Below are positions 24,214-35,726 of a stretch of 64,000 bases of DNA, in pieces; the first letter of the stretch is position 1, and every line of letters begins with the position of its first letter. The notes under the pieces were generated by a model. The model made no database searches. It was not told where the DNA came from and worked only from the letters and a program-made list of their open reading frames with translations. The stretch is from Amblyomma americanum. Taxonomy: Eukaryota > Arthropoda > Arachnida > Ixodida > Ixodidae. The DNA lies in assembly GCF_052857255.1 (NCBI RefSeq), contig NW_027526695.1, positions 1 through 64,000 on the forward strand, read 5' to 3'. The position numbers and the translations under genes are program-made.

Positions 24214-27200
24214 GAGAACATGCTTTTCGCGCAGTTATAAGAGAAAACGTTTTAAAGGCGTGTCACAGGGACACTTGTAAAACCGATGTGTTCAGATTTA
24301 CCCCGTTTCGGTCTAAAACAGCTTGTTTCGTTAGACTAAGCACGAATACATGCTTTTCGCGCAGTTATAAGAGAAAACGTTTTGACGCGTATCAGAGGAA
24401 CACTTGTAAAACCGATGTAATGTGATTTAACTCGTTTCGGTTTAAAACAGCTTGTTTCGCTGTATTAAGCAAGAATACATGCTTTTCGGGCAGTTATAAG
24501 AGAAAAAGTTGTGACGCGTGTCACAGGGACACTTGTAAAACCGATGTGTTCACATTTAGCTCGTTTCGGTCTAAAACAGCTTGTTTCGTTGTATTAAGCA
24601 CGAATACATGCTTTTCGCTCAGGTATAAGAGAAAAAGTTTTAAAGGCATGTCACAGGGACACTTGTAAAACCGATGTGTTCAAATTTACCTCGCTTCTGT
24701 CTAAAACAGCTTGTTTCTTTGGTCTAAGCAGGAATACATGCTTTTCGCGCAGTTATAAGAAAAAAAAAGTTTTGACGCGTATCAGAGGAACACTTGTAAA
24801 ACCGATGTGTTGTGATTTAACTTGTTTCGGTCTAAAACAGCTTGTTTCGCTGTATTAAGCAAGAATACGTGCTTTTCGCGCAGTTATAAGAGAAAACGTT
24901 TTGACGCGTGTCACAGGGACACGTGTAAAACCGATGTGTTCAGATATAGCTCGTTTTGGTATAAAACAGCTTGTTTCGTTGTTTTAAGCACGAATACATG
25001 CTTTTCGCGCAGTTATAGAAGAAAAACTTTTGACGCGTATTAGAGAGACACTTGTAAAACCGATGTGTTCAGATTTAGCTCATCTCGGTCTAAAACAGCT
25101 TGTTTCGTTGTATTAAGCACGAATACATGCTTTTCGCGCAGTTATAAGAGAAAAAGTTTTGACGAATATCACGTGGACACTTGTAAAACCGATGTGTTGT
25201 GATTTAGCTCGTTTCGGTATAAAACAGCTTGTTTCGCTGTATTAAGCAAGAATACATGCTTTTCGCGCAGTTATAAGAGAAAAAGTTTTGACGCGTGTCA
25301 CAGGGACACTTGTAAAACCGATGTGTTGTGATTTAGCTCGTTTCGGTCTAAAACAGCTTGTTTCGTTGTATTAAGCAAGAATACATGCTTTTCGCGCAGT
25401 TATAAGAGAAAAAGTTTTGACGCGTATCAGAGGAACACTTGTAAAACCGATGTGTTGTGATTTAGCTCGTTTCGGTCTAAAACAGCTTGTTTCGCTGTAT
25501 TAAGCAAGAATACATGCTTTTCGCGCAGTTATAAGAGAAAAAGTTTTGACGCGTATCAGAGGAACACTTGTAAAACCGATGTGTTGTGATTTAGCTCGTT
25601 TCGGTCTAAAACAGCTTGTTTCGTTGAACTAAGCACGAATACATGCTTTTCGCGCAGTTATAAGAGAAAAAAGTTTTGACGCGTATCAGAGGAACACTTG
25701 TAAAACCGATGTGTTGTGATTTAACTTGTTTCGGTCTAAAACAGCTTGTTTCGCTGTATTAAGCAAGAATACGTGCTTTTCGCGCAGTTATAAGAGAAAA
25801 CGTTTTGACGCGTGTCACAGGGACACGTGTAAAACCGATGTGTTCAGATATAGCTCGTTTTGGTATAAAACAGCTTGTTTCGTTGTTTTAAGCACGAATA
25901 CATGCTTTTCGCGCAGTTATAGAAGAAAAACTTTTGACGCGTATTAGAGAGACACTTGTAAAACCGATGTGTTCAGATTTAGCTCATCTCGGTCTAAAAC
26001 AGCTTGTTTCGTTGTATTAAGCACGAATACATGCTTTTCGCGCAGTTATAAGAGAAAAAGTTTTGACGAATATCACGTGGACACTTGTAAAACCGATGTG
26101 TTGTGATTTAGCTCGTTTCGGTCTAAAACAGCTTGTTTCGCTGTATTAAGCAAGAATACATGCTTTTCGCGCAGTTATAAGAGAAAAAGTTTTGACGCGT
26201 GTCACAGGGACACTTGTAAAACCGATGTGTTGTGATTTAGCTCGTTTCGGTCTAAAACAGCTTGTTTCGTTGTATTAAGCAAGAATACATGCTTTTCGCG
26301 CAGTTATAAGAGAAAAAGTTTTGACGCGTATCAGAGGAACACTTGTAAAACCGATGTGTTGTGATTTAGCTCGTTTCGGTCTAAAACAGCTTGTTTCGCT
26401 GTATTAAGCAAGAATACATGCTTTTCGCGCAGTTATAAGAGAAAAAGTTTTGACGCGTATCAGAGGAACACTTGTAAAACCGATGTGTTGTGATTTAGCT
26501 CGTTTCGGTCTAAAACAGCTTGTTTCGTTGAACTAAGCACGAATACATGCTTTTCGCGCAGTTATAAGAGAAAAAAGTTTTGACGCGTATCAGAGGAACA
26601 CTTGTAAAACCGATGTGTTGTGATTTAGCTCGTTTCGGTCTAAAACAGCTTGTTTCGCTGTATTAAGCAAGAATACATGCTTTTCGCGCAGTTATAAGAG
26701 AAAAAGTTTTGACGCGTATCACAGGGACACTTTTAAAACCGATGTGTTCAGATTTAGCTCGTTTCGGTCTAAAACAGCTTGTTTCGTCGTATTAAGCACA
26801 AATACATGATTTTCGCGCAGTTATAAGAGAAAAAAGTTTTGACGCGTATCAGAGGAACACTTGTAAAACCGATGTGTTGTGATTTAACTCGTTTCGGTCT
26901 AAAACAGCTTGTTTCTTTGTATTAAGCAAGAATACATGCTTTTCGCGCAGTTATAAGAGAAAAGGTTATGACGCGTATCAGAGGAACACTTGTAAAACCG
27001 ATGTGTTGTGATTTAGCTCGTTTCGGTCTAAAACAGCTTGTTTCGTTGAACTAAGCACGAATACATGCTTTTCGCGCAGTTATAAGAGAAAAAAGTTTTG
27101 ACGCGTATCAGAGGGACACTTGTAAAACCGATGTGTTGTGATTTAGCTCGTTTCGGTCTAAAACAGCTTGTTTCGTTGAACTAAGCACGAATACATGCTT

Positions 27201-28353
27201 TTCGCGCAGTTATAAGAGAAAAAAGTTTTGACGCGTATCAGAGGGACACTTGTAAAACCGATGTGTTGTGATTTAGCTCGTTTCGGTCTAAAACAGCTTG
27301 TTTCGTTGAACTAAGCACGAATACATGCTTTTCGCGCAGTTATAGAAGAAAAACGTTTGACGCGTATTAGAGAGACACTTGTAAAACCGATATGTTCAGA
27401 TTTAGCTCATCTCGGTCTAAAACAGCTTGTTTCGTTGTATTAAGCACGAATACATGTTTTTCGCGCAGTTATAGGAGAAAAAGTTTTGACGAATATCACG
27501 TGGACACTTGTAAAACCGATGTGTTGTGATTTAGCTCGTTTCGGTCTAAAACAGCTTGTTTCGCTGTATTAAGCAAGAATACATGCTTTTCGCGCAGTTA
27601 TAAGAGAAAAAGTTTTGACGCGTGTCACAGGGACACTTGTAAAACCGATGTGTTGTGATTTAGCTCGTTTCGGTCTAAAACAGCTTGTTTCGTTGTATTA
27701 AGCAAGAATACATGCTTTTCGCGCAGTTATAAGAGAAAAAGTTTTGACGCGTATCAGAGGAACACTTGTAAAACCGATGTGTTGTGATTTAGCTCGTTTC
27801 GGTCTAAAACAGCTTGTTTCGCTGTATTAAGCAAGAATACATGCTTTTCGCGCAGTTATAAGAGAAAAAGTTTAGACGCGTATCAGAAGAACACTTGTAA
27901 AACCGATGTGTTGTGATTTAGCTCGTTTCGGTCTAAAACAGCTTGTTTCGTTGAACTAAGCACGAATACATGCTTTTCGCGCAGTTATAAGAGAAAAAAG
28001 TTTTGACGCGTATCAGAGGGACACTTGTAAAACCGATGTGTTCAGATTTAGCTCGTTTCGGTCTAAAACAGCTTGTTTCGTCGTATTAAGCACAAATACA
28101 TGCTTTTCGCGCAGTTATAAGAGAAAAAAAGTTTTGACGCGTATCAGAGGAACACTTGTAAAACCGATGTGTTGTGATTTAACTCGTTTCGGTCTAGAAC
28201 AGCTTGTTTCGTTGTATTAAGCAAGAATACATGCTTTTCGCGCAGTTATAAGAGAAAAAGTTTTGACGCGTATCAGAGGAACACTTGTAAAACCGATGTG
28301 TTGTGATTTAGCTCGTTTCGGTCTAAAACAGCTTGTTTCGCTGTATTAAGCAG
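24214..28353 (+). repeat. Core HOR unit 3, 4140 bp (32 monomers, expanded)
   Basis: Same core, lengthened by an internal direct duplication. A seven-monomer block beginning with the ATTTAACTTGTTTCGG monomer near 24822 is repeated at 25726 (904 bp apart). It also carries three consecutive TTGAACTAAG monomers (27050, 27180 and 27310) spaced exactly 130 bp apart, where unit 1 has two. Confidence 0.87.
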
Positions 28354-31300
28354 GAGAACATGCTTTTCGCGCAGTTATAAGAGAAAACGTTTTAAAGGCG
28401 TGTCACAGGGACACTTGTAAAACCGATGTGTTCAGATTTACCCCGTTTCGGTCTAAAACAGCTTGTTTCGTTAGACTAAGCACGAATACATGCTTTTCGC
28501 GCAGTTATAAGAGAAAACGTTTTGACGCGTATCAGAGGAACACTTGTAAAACCGATGTAATGTGATTTAACTCGTTTCGGTTTAAAACAGCTTGTTTCGC
28601 TGTATTAAGCAAGAATACATGCTTTTCGGGCAGTTATAAGAGAAAAAGTTGTGACGCGTGTCACAGGGACACTTGTAAAACCGATGTGTTCACATTTAGC
28701 TCGTTTCGGTCTAAAACAGCTTGTTTCGTTGTATTAAGCACGAATACATGCTTTTCGCTCAGGTATAAGAGAAAAAGTTTTAAAGGCATGTCACAGGGAC
28801 ACTTGTAAAACCGATGTGTTCAAATTTACCTCGTTTCTGTCTAAAACAGCTTGTTTCTTTGGTCTAAGCAGGAATACATGCTTTTCGCGCAGTTATAAGA
28901 AAAAAAAAGTTTTGACGCGTATCAGAGGAACACTTGTAAAACCGATGTGTTGTGATTTAACTTGTTTCGGTCTAAAACAGCTTGTTTCGCTGTATTAAGC
29001 AATACGTGCTTTTCGCGCAGTTATAAGAGAAAACGTTTTGACGCGTGTCACAGGGACACGTGTAAAACCGATGTGTTCAGATATAGCTCGTTTTGGTATA
29101 AAACAGCTTGTTTCGTTGTTTTAAGCACGAATACATGCTTTTCGCGCAGTTATAGAAGAAAAACTTTTGACGCGTATTAGAGAGACACTTGTAAAACCGA
29201 TGTGTTCAGATTTAGCTCATCTCGGTCTAAAACAGCTTGTTTCGTTGTATTAAGCACGAATACATGCTTTTCGCGCAGTTATAAGAGAAAAAGTTTTGAC
29301 GAATATCACGTGGACACTTGTAAAACCGATGTGTTGTGATTTAGCTCGTTTCGGTCTAAAACAGCTTGTTTCGCTGTATTAAGCAAGAATACATGCTTTT
29401 CGCGCAGTTATAAGAGAAAAAGTTTTGACGCGTGTCACAGGGACACTTGTAAAACCGATGTGTTGTGATTTAGCTCGTTTCGGTCTAAAACAGCTTGTTT
29501 CGTTGTATTAAGCAAGAATACATGCTTTTCGCGCAGTTATAAGAGAAAAAGTTTTGACGCGTATCAGAGGAACACTTGTAAAACCGATGTGTTGTGATTT
29601 AGCTCGTTTCGGTCTAAAACAGCTTGTTTCGCTGTATTAAGCAAGAATACATGCTTTTCGCGCAGTTATAAGAGAAAAAGTTTTGACGCGTATCAGAAGA
29701 ACACTTGTAAAACCGATGTGTTGTGATTTAGCTCGTTTCGGTCTAAAACAGCTTGTTTCGTTGAACTAAGCACGAATACATGCTTTTCGCGCAGTTATAA
29801 GAGAAAAAAGTTTTGACGCGTATCAGAGGAACACTTGTAAAACCGATGTGTTGTGATTTAGCTCGTTTCGGTCTAAAACAGCTTGTTTCGCTGTATTAAG
29901 CAAGAATACATGCTTTTCGCGCAGTTATAAGAGAAAAAGTTTTGACGCGTATCACAGGGACACTTTTAAAACCGATGTGTTCAGATTTAGCTCGTTTCGG
30001 TCTAAAACAGCTTGTTTCGTCGTATTAAGCACAAATACATGATTTTCGCGCAGTTATAAGAGAAAAGGTTATGACGCGTATCAGAGGAACACTTGTAAAA
30101 CCGATGTGTTGTGATTTAGCTCGTTTCGGTCTAAAACAGCTTGTTTCGTTGAACTAAGCACGAATACATGCTTTTCGCGCAGTTATAAGAGAAAAAAGTT
30201 TTGACGCGTATCAGAGGGACACTTGTAAAACCGATGTGTTCAGATTTAGCTCGTTTCGGTCTAAAACAGCTTGTTTCGTCGTATTAAGCACAAATACATG
30301 CTTTTCGCGCAGTTATAAGAGAAAAAAAGTTTAGACGCGTATCAGAGGAACACTTGTAAAACCGATGTGTTGTGATTTAACTCGTTTCGGTCTAAAACAG
30401 CTTGTTTCGTTGTATTAAGCAAGAATACATGCTTTTCGCGCAGTTATAAGAGAAAAAGTTTTGACGCGTATCAGAGGAACACTTGTAAAACCGATGTGTT
30501 GTGATTTAGCTCGTTTTGGTCTAAAACAGCTTGTTTCGCTGTATTAAGCAAGAAAACGTGCTTTTTGCGTAGTTATAAGAGAAAAAGTTTTGACGCGTGT
30601 CACAGGGACACTTGTAAAACCGAGGTGTTCAGATCTAGCTCGTTTTGGTGTAAAACAGCTTGTTTCGTTGTATTAAGCACGAATACATGCTTTTCGCGCA
30701 GTTATAGGGGAAAACTTTTTGACGCCTGTCACAGGGACACGTGTAAAACCGATGTGTTCAGATATAGCTCGTTTTGGTATAAAACAGCTTGTTTCGTTGT
30801 TTTAAGCACGAATACATGCTTTTCGCGCAGTTATAGAAGAAAAACTTTTGACGCGTATTAGAGAGACACTTGTAAAACCGATATGTTCAGATTTAGCTCA
30901 TCTCGGTCTAAAACAGCTTGTTTCGTTGTATTAAGCACGAATACATGTTTTTCGCGCAGTTATAGGAGAAAAAGTTTTGACGAATATCACGTGGACACTT
31001 GTAAAACCGATGTGTTGTGATTTAGCTCGTTTCGGTCTAAAACAGCTTGTTTCGCTGTATTAAGCAAGAATACATGCTTTTCGCGCAGTTATAAGAGAAA
31101 AAGTTTTGACGCGTGTCACAGGGACACTTGTAAAACCGATGTGTTGTGATTTAGCTCGTTTCGGTCTAAAACAGCTTGTTTCGTTGTATTAAGCAAGAAT
31201 ACATGCTTTTCGCGCAGTTATAAGAGAAAAAGTTTTGACGCGTATCAGAGGAACACTTGTAAAACCGATGTGTTGTGATTTAGCTCGTTTCGGTCTAAAA

Positions 31301-31973
31301 CAGCTTGTTTCGCTGTATTAAGCAAGAATACATGCTTTTCGCGCAGTTATAAGAGAAAAAGTTTAGACGCGTATCAGAAGAACACTTGTAAAACCGATGT
31401 GTTGTGATTTAGCTCGTTTCGGTCTAAAACAGCTTGTTTCGTTGAACTAAGCACGAATACATGCTTTTCGCGCAGTTATAAGAGAAAAAAGTTTTGACGC
31501 GTATCAGAGGAACACTTGTAAAACCGATGTGTTGTGATTTAGCTCGTTTCGGTCTTAAACAGCTTGTTTCGCTGTATTAAGCAAGAATACATGCTTTTCG
31601 CGCAGTTATAAGAGAAAAAGTTTTGACGCCTATCACAGGGACACTTGTAAAACCGATGTGTTCAGATTTAGCTCGTTTCGGTCTAAAACAGCTTGTTTCG
31701 TCGTATTAAGCACAAATACATGCTTTTCGCGCAGTTATAAGAGAAAAAAAGTTTTGACGCGTATCAGAGGAACACTTGTAAAACCGATGTGTTGTGATTT
31801 AACTCGTTTCGGTCTAGAACAGCTTGTTTCGTTGTATTAAGCAAGAATACATGCTTTTCGCGCAGTTATAAGAGAAAAAGTTTTGACGCGTATCAGAGGA
31901 ACACTTGTAAAACCGATGTGTTGTGATTTAGCTCGTTTCGGTCTAAAACAGCTTGTTTCGCTGTATTAAGCAG
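28354..31973 (+). repeat. Core HOR unit 4, 3620 bp (28 monomers)
   Basis: Core order retained, with TTCAAATTTACC at 28816. One monomer at about 29000 has GCAATACGTG in place of GCAAGAATACGTG (a 3-bp loss). The monomer with CATGATTTTC is joined directly to the GGTTATGACG monomer (30050-30075), so one monomer present in units 1-3 and 5 is missing. GAGGTGTTCAGATCTAGC recurs at 30623. Confidence 0.87.
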
Positions 31974-34900
31974 GAGAACATGCTTTTCGCGCAGTTATAG
32001 GAGAAAACGTTTTAAAGGCGTGTCACAGGGACACTTGTAAAACCGATGTGTTCAGATTTACCCCGTTTCGGTCTAAAACAGCTTGTTTCGTTAGACTAAG
32101 CACGAATACATGCTTTTCGCGCAGTTATAAGAGAAAACGTTTTGACGCGTATCAGAGGAACACTTGTAAAACCGATGTAATGTGATTTAACTCGTTTCGG
32201 TTTAAAACAGCTTGTTTCGCTGTATTAAGCAAGAATACATGCTTTTCGGGCAGTTATAAGAGAAAAAGTTGTGACGCGTGTCACAGGGACACTTGTAAAA
32301 CCGATGTGTTCACATTTAGCTCGTTTCGGTCTAAAACAGCTTGTTTCGTTGTATTAAGCACGAATACATGCTTTTCGCTCAGGTATAAGAGAAAAAGTTT
32401 TAAAGGCATGTCACAGGGACACTTGTAAAACCGATGTGTTCAAATTTACCTCGTTTCTGTCTAAAACAGCTTGTTTCTTTGGTCTAAGCAGGAATACATG
32501 CTTTTCGCGCAGTTATAAGAAAAAAAAAGTTTTGACGCGTATCAGAGGAACACTTGTAAAACCGATGTGTTGTGATTTAACTTGTTTCGGTCTAAAACAG
32601 CTTGTTTCGCTGTATTAAGCAAGAATACGTGCTTTTCGCGCAGTTATAAGAGAAAACGTTTTGACGCGTGTCACAGGGACACGTGTAAAACCGATGTGTT
32701 CAGATATAGCTCGTTTTGGTATAAAACAGCTTGTTTCGTTGTTTTAAGCACGAATACATGCTTTTCGCGCAGTTATAGAAGAAAAACTTTTGACGCGTAT
32801 TAGAGAGACACTTGTAAAACCGATGTGTTCAGATTTAGCTCATCTCGGTCTAAAACAGCTTGTTTCGTTGTATTAAGCACGAATACATGCTTTTCGCGCA
32901 GTTATAAGAGAAAAAGTTTTGACGAATATCACGTGGACACTTGTAAAACCGATGTGTTGTGATTTAGCTCGTTTCGGTCTAAAACAGCTTGTTTCGCTGT
33001 ATTAAGCAAGAATACATGCTTTTCGCGCAGTTATAAGAGAAAAAGTTTTGACGCGTGTCACAGGGACACTTGTAAAACCGATGTGTTGTGATTTAGCTCG
33101 TTTCGGTCTAAAACAGCTTGTGTCGTTGTATTAAGCAAGAATACATGCTTTTCGCGCAGTTATAAGAGAAAAAGTTTTGACGCGTATCAGAGGAACACTT
33201 GTAAAACCGATGTGTTGTGATTTAGCTCGTTTCGGTCTAAAACAGCTTGTTTCGCTGTATTAAGCAAGAATACATGCTTTTCGCGCAGTTATAAGAGAAA
33301 AAGTTTTGACGCGTATCAGAGGAACACTTGTAAAACCGATGTGTTGTGATTTAGCTCGTTTCGGTCTAAAACAGCTTGTTTCGTTGAACTAAGCACGAAT
33401 ACATGCTTTTCGCGCAGTTATAAGAGAAAAAAGTTTTGACGCGTATAAGAGGAACACTTGTAAAACCGATGTGTTGTGATTTAGCTCGTTTCGGTCTAAA
33501 ACAGCTTGTTTCGCTGTATTAAGCAAGAATACATGCTTTTCGCGCAGTTATAAGAGAAAAAGTTTTGACGCGTATCACAGGGACACTTTTAAAACCGATG
33601 TGTTCAGATTTAGCTCGTTTCGGTCTAAAACAGCTTGTTTCGTCGTATTAAGCACAAATACATGATTTTCGCGCAATTATAAGAGAAAAAAGTTTTGACG
33701 CGTATCAGAGGAACACTTGTAAAACCGATGTGTTGTGATTTAACTCTTTTCGGTCTAAAACAGCTTGTTTCGTTGTATTAAGCAAGAATACATGCTTTTC
33801 GCGTAGTTATAAGAGAAAAGGTTATGACGCGTATCAGAGGAACACTTGTAAAACCGATGTGTTGTGATTTAGCTCGTTTCGGTCTAAAACAGCTTGTTTC
33901 GTTGAACTAAGCACGAATACATGCTTTTCGCGCAGTTATAAGAGAAAAAAGTTTTGACGCGTATCAGAGGGACACTTGTAAAACCGATGTGTTCAGATTT
34001 AGCTCGTTTCGGTCTAAAACAGCTTGTTTCGTCGTATTAAGCACAAATACATGCTTTTCGCGCAGTTATAAGAGAAAAAAAGTTTAGACGCGTATCAGAG
34101 GAACACTTGTAAAACCGATGTGTTGTGATTTAACTCGTTTCGGTCTAAAACAGCTTGTTTCGTTGTATTAAGCAAGAATACATGCTTTTCGCGCAGTTAT
34201 AAGAGAAAAAGTTTTGACGCGTATCAGAGGAACACTTGTAAAACCGATGTGTTGTGATTTAGCTCGTTTTGGTCTAAAACAGCTTGTTTCGCTGTATTAA
34301 GCAAGAAAACGTGCTTTTCGCGTAGTTATAAGAGAAAAAGTTTTGACGCGTGTCACAGGGACACTTGTAAAACCGAGGTGTTCAGATCTAGCTCGTTTTG
34401 GTGTAAAACAGCTTGTTTCGTTGTATTAAGCACGAATACATGCTTTTCGCGCAGTTATAGGGGAAAACTTTTTGACGCCTGTCACAGGGACACGTGTAAA
34501 ACCGATGTGTTCAGATATAGCTCGTTTTGGTATAAAACAGCTTGTTTGGTTGTTTTAAGCACGAATACATGCTTTTCGCGCAGTTATAGAAGAAAAACTT
34601 TTGACGCGTATTAGAGAGACACTTGTAAAACCGATATGTTCAGATTTAGCTCATCTCGGTCTAAAACAGCTTGTTTCGTTGTATTAAGCACGAATACATG
34701 TTTTTCGCGCAGTTAGAGGAGAAAAAGTTTTGACGAATATCACGTGGACACTTGTAAAACCGATGTGTTGTGATTTAGCTCGTTTCGGTCTAAAACAGCT
34801 TGTTTCGCTGTATTAAGCAAGAATACATGCTTTTCGCGCAGTTATAAGAGAAAAAGTTTTGACGCGTGTCACAGGGACACTTGTAAAACCGATGTGTTGT

Positions 34901-35726
34901 GATTTAGCTCGTTTCGGTCTAAAACAGCTTGTTTCGTTGTATTAAGCAAGAATACATGCTTTTCGCGCAGTTATAAGAGAAAAAGTTTTGACGCGTATCA
35001 GAGGAACACTTGTAAAACCGATGTGTTGTGATTTAGCTCGTTTCGGTCTAAAACAGCTTGTTTCGCTGTATTAAGCAAGAATACATGCTTTTCGCGCAGT
35101 TATAAGAGAAAAAGTTTAGACGCGTATCAGAAGAACACTTGTAAAACCGATGTGTTGTGATTTAGCTCGTTTCGGTCTAAAACAGCTTGTTTCGTTGAAC
35201 TAAGCACGAATACATGCTTTTCGCGCAGTTATAAGAGAAAAAAGTTTTGACGCGTATCAGAGGAACACTTGTAAAACCGATGTGTTGTGATTTAGCTCGT
35301 TTCGGTCTTAAACAGCTTGTTTCGCTGTATTAAGCAAGAATACATGCTTTTCGCGCAGTTATAAGAGAAAAAGTTTTGACGCCTATCACAGGGACACTTG
35401 TAAAACCGATGTGTTCAGATTTAGCTCGTTTCGGTCTAAAACAGCTTGTTTCGTCGTATTAAGCACAAATACATGCTTTTCGCGCAGTTATAAGAGAAAA
35501 AAAGTTTTGACGCGTATCAGAGGAACACTTGTAAAACCGATGTGTTGTGATTTAACTCGTTTCGGTCTAGAACAGCTTGTTTCGTTGTATTAAGCAAGAA
35601 TACATGCTTTTCGCGCAGTTAAAAGAGAAAAAGTTTTGACGCGTATCAGAGGAACACTTGTAAAACCGATGTGTTGTGATTTAGCTCGTTTCGGTCTAAA
35701 ACAGCTTGTTTCGCTGTATTAAGCAG
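31974..35726 (+). repeat. Core HOR unit 5, 3753 bp (29 monomers)
   Basis: Matches unit 4 monomer for monomer apart from one extra monomer (the one missing near 30.06 kb in unit 4). TTCAAATTTACC is at 32436 and GAGGTGTTCAGATCTAGC at 34376. Private changes include CTTGTGTCG near 33120 and GTATAAGAGG near 33444. Confidence 0.87.
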
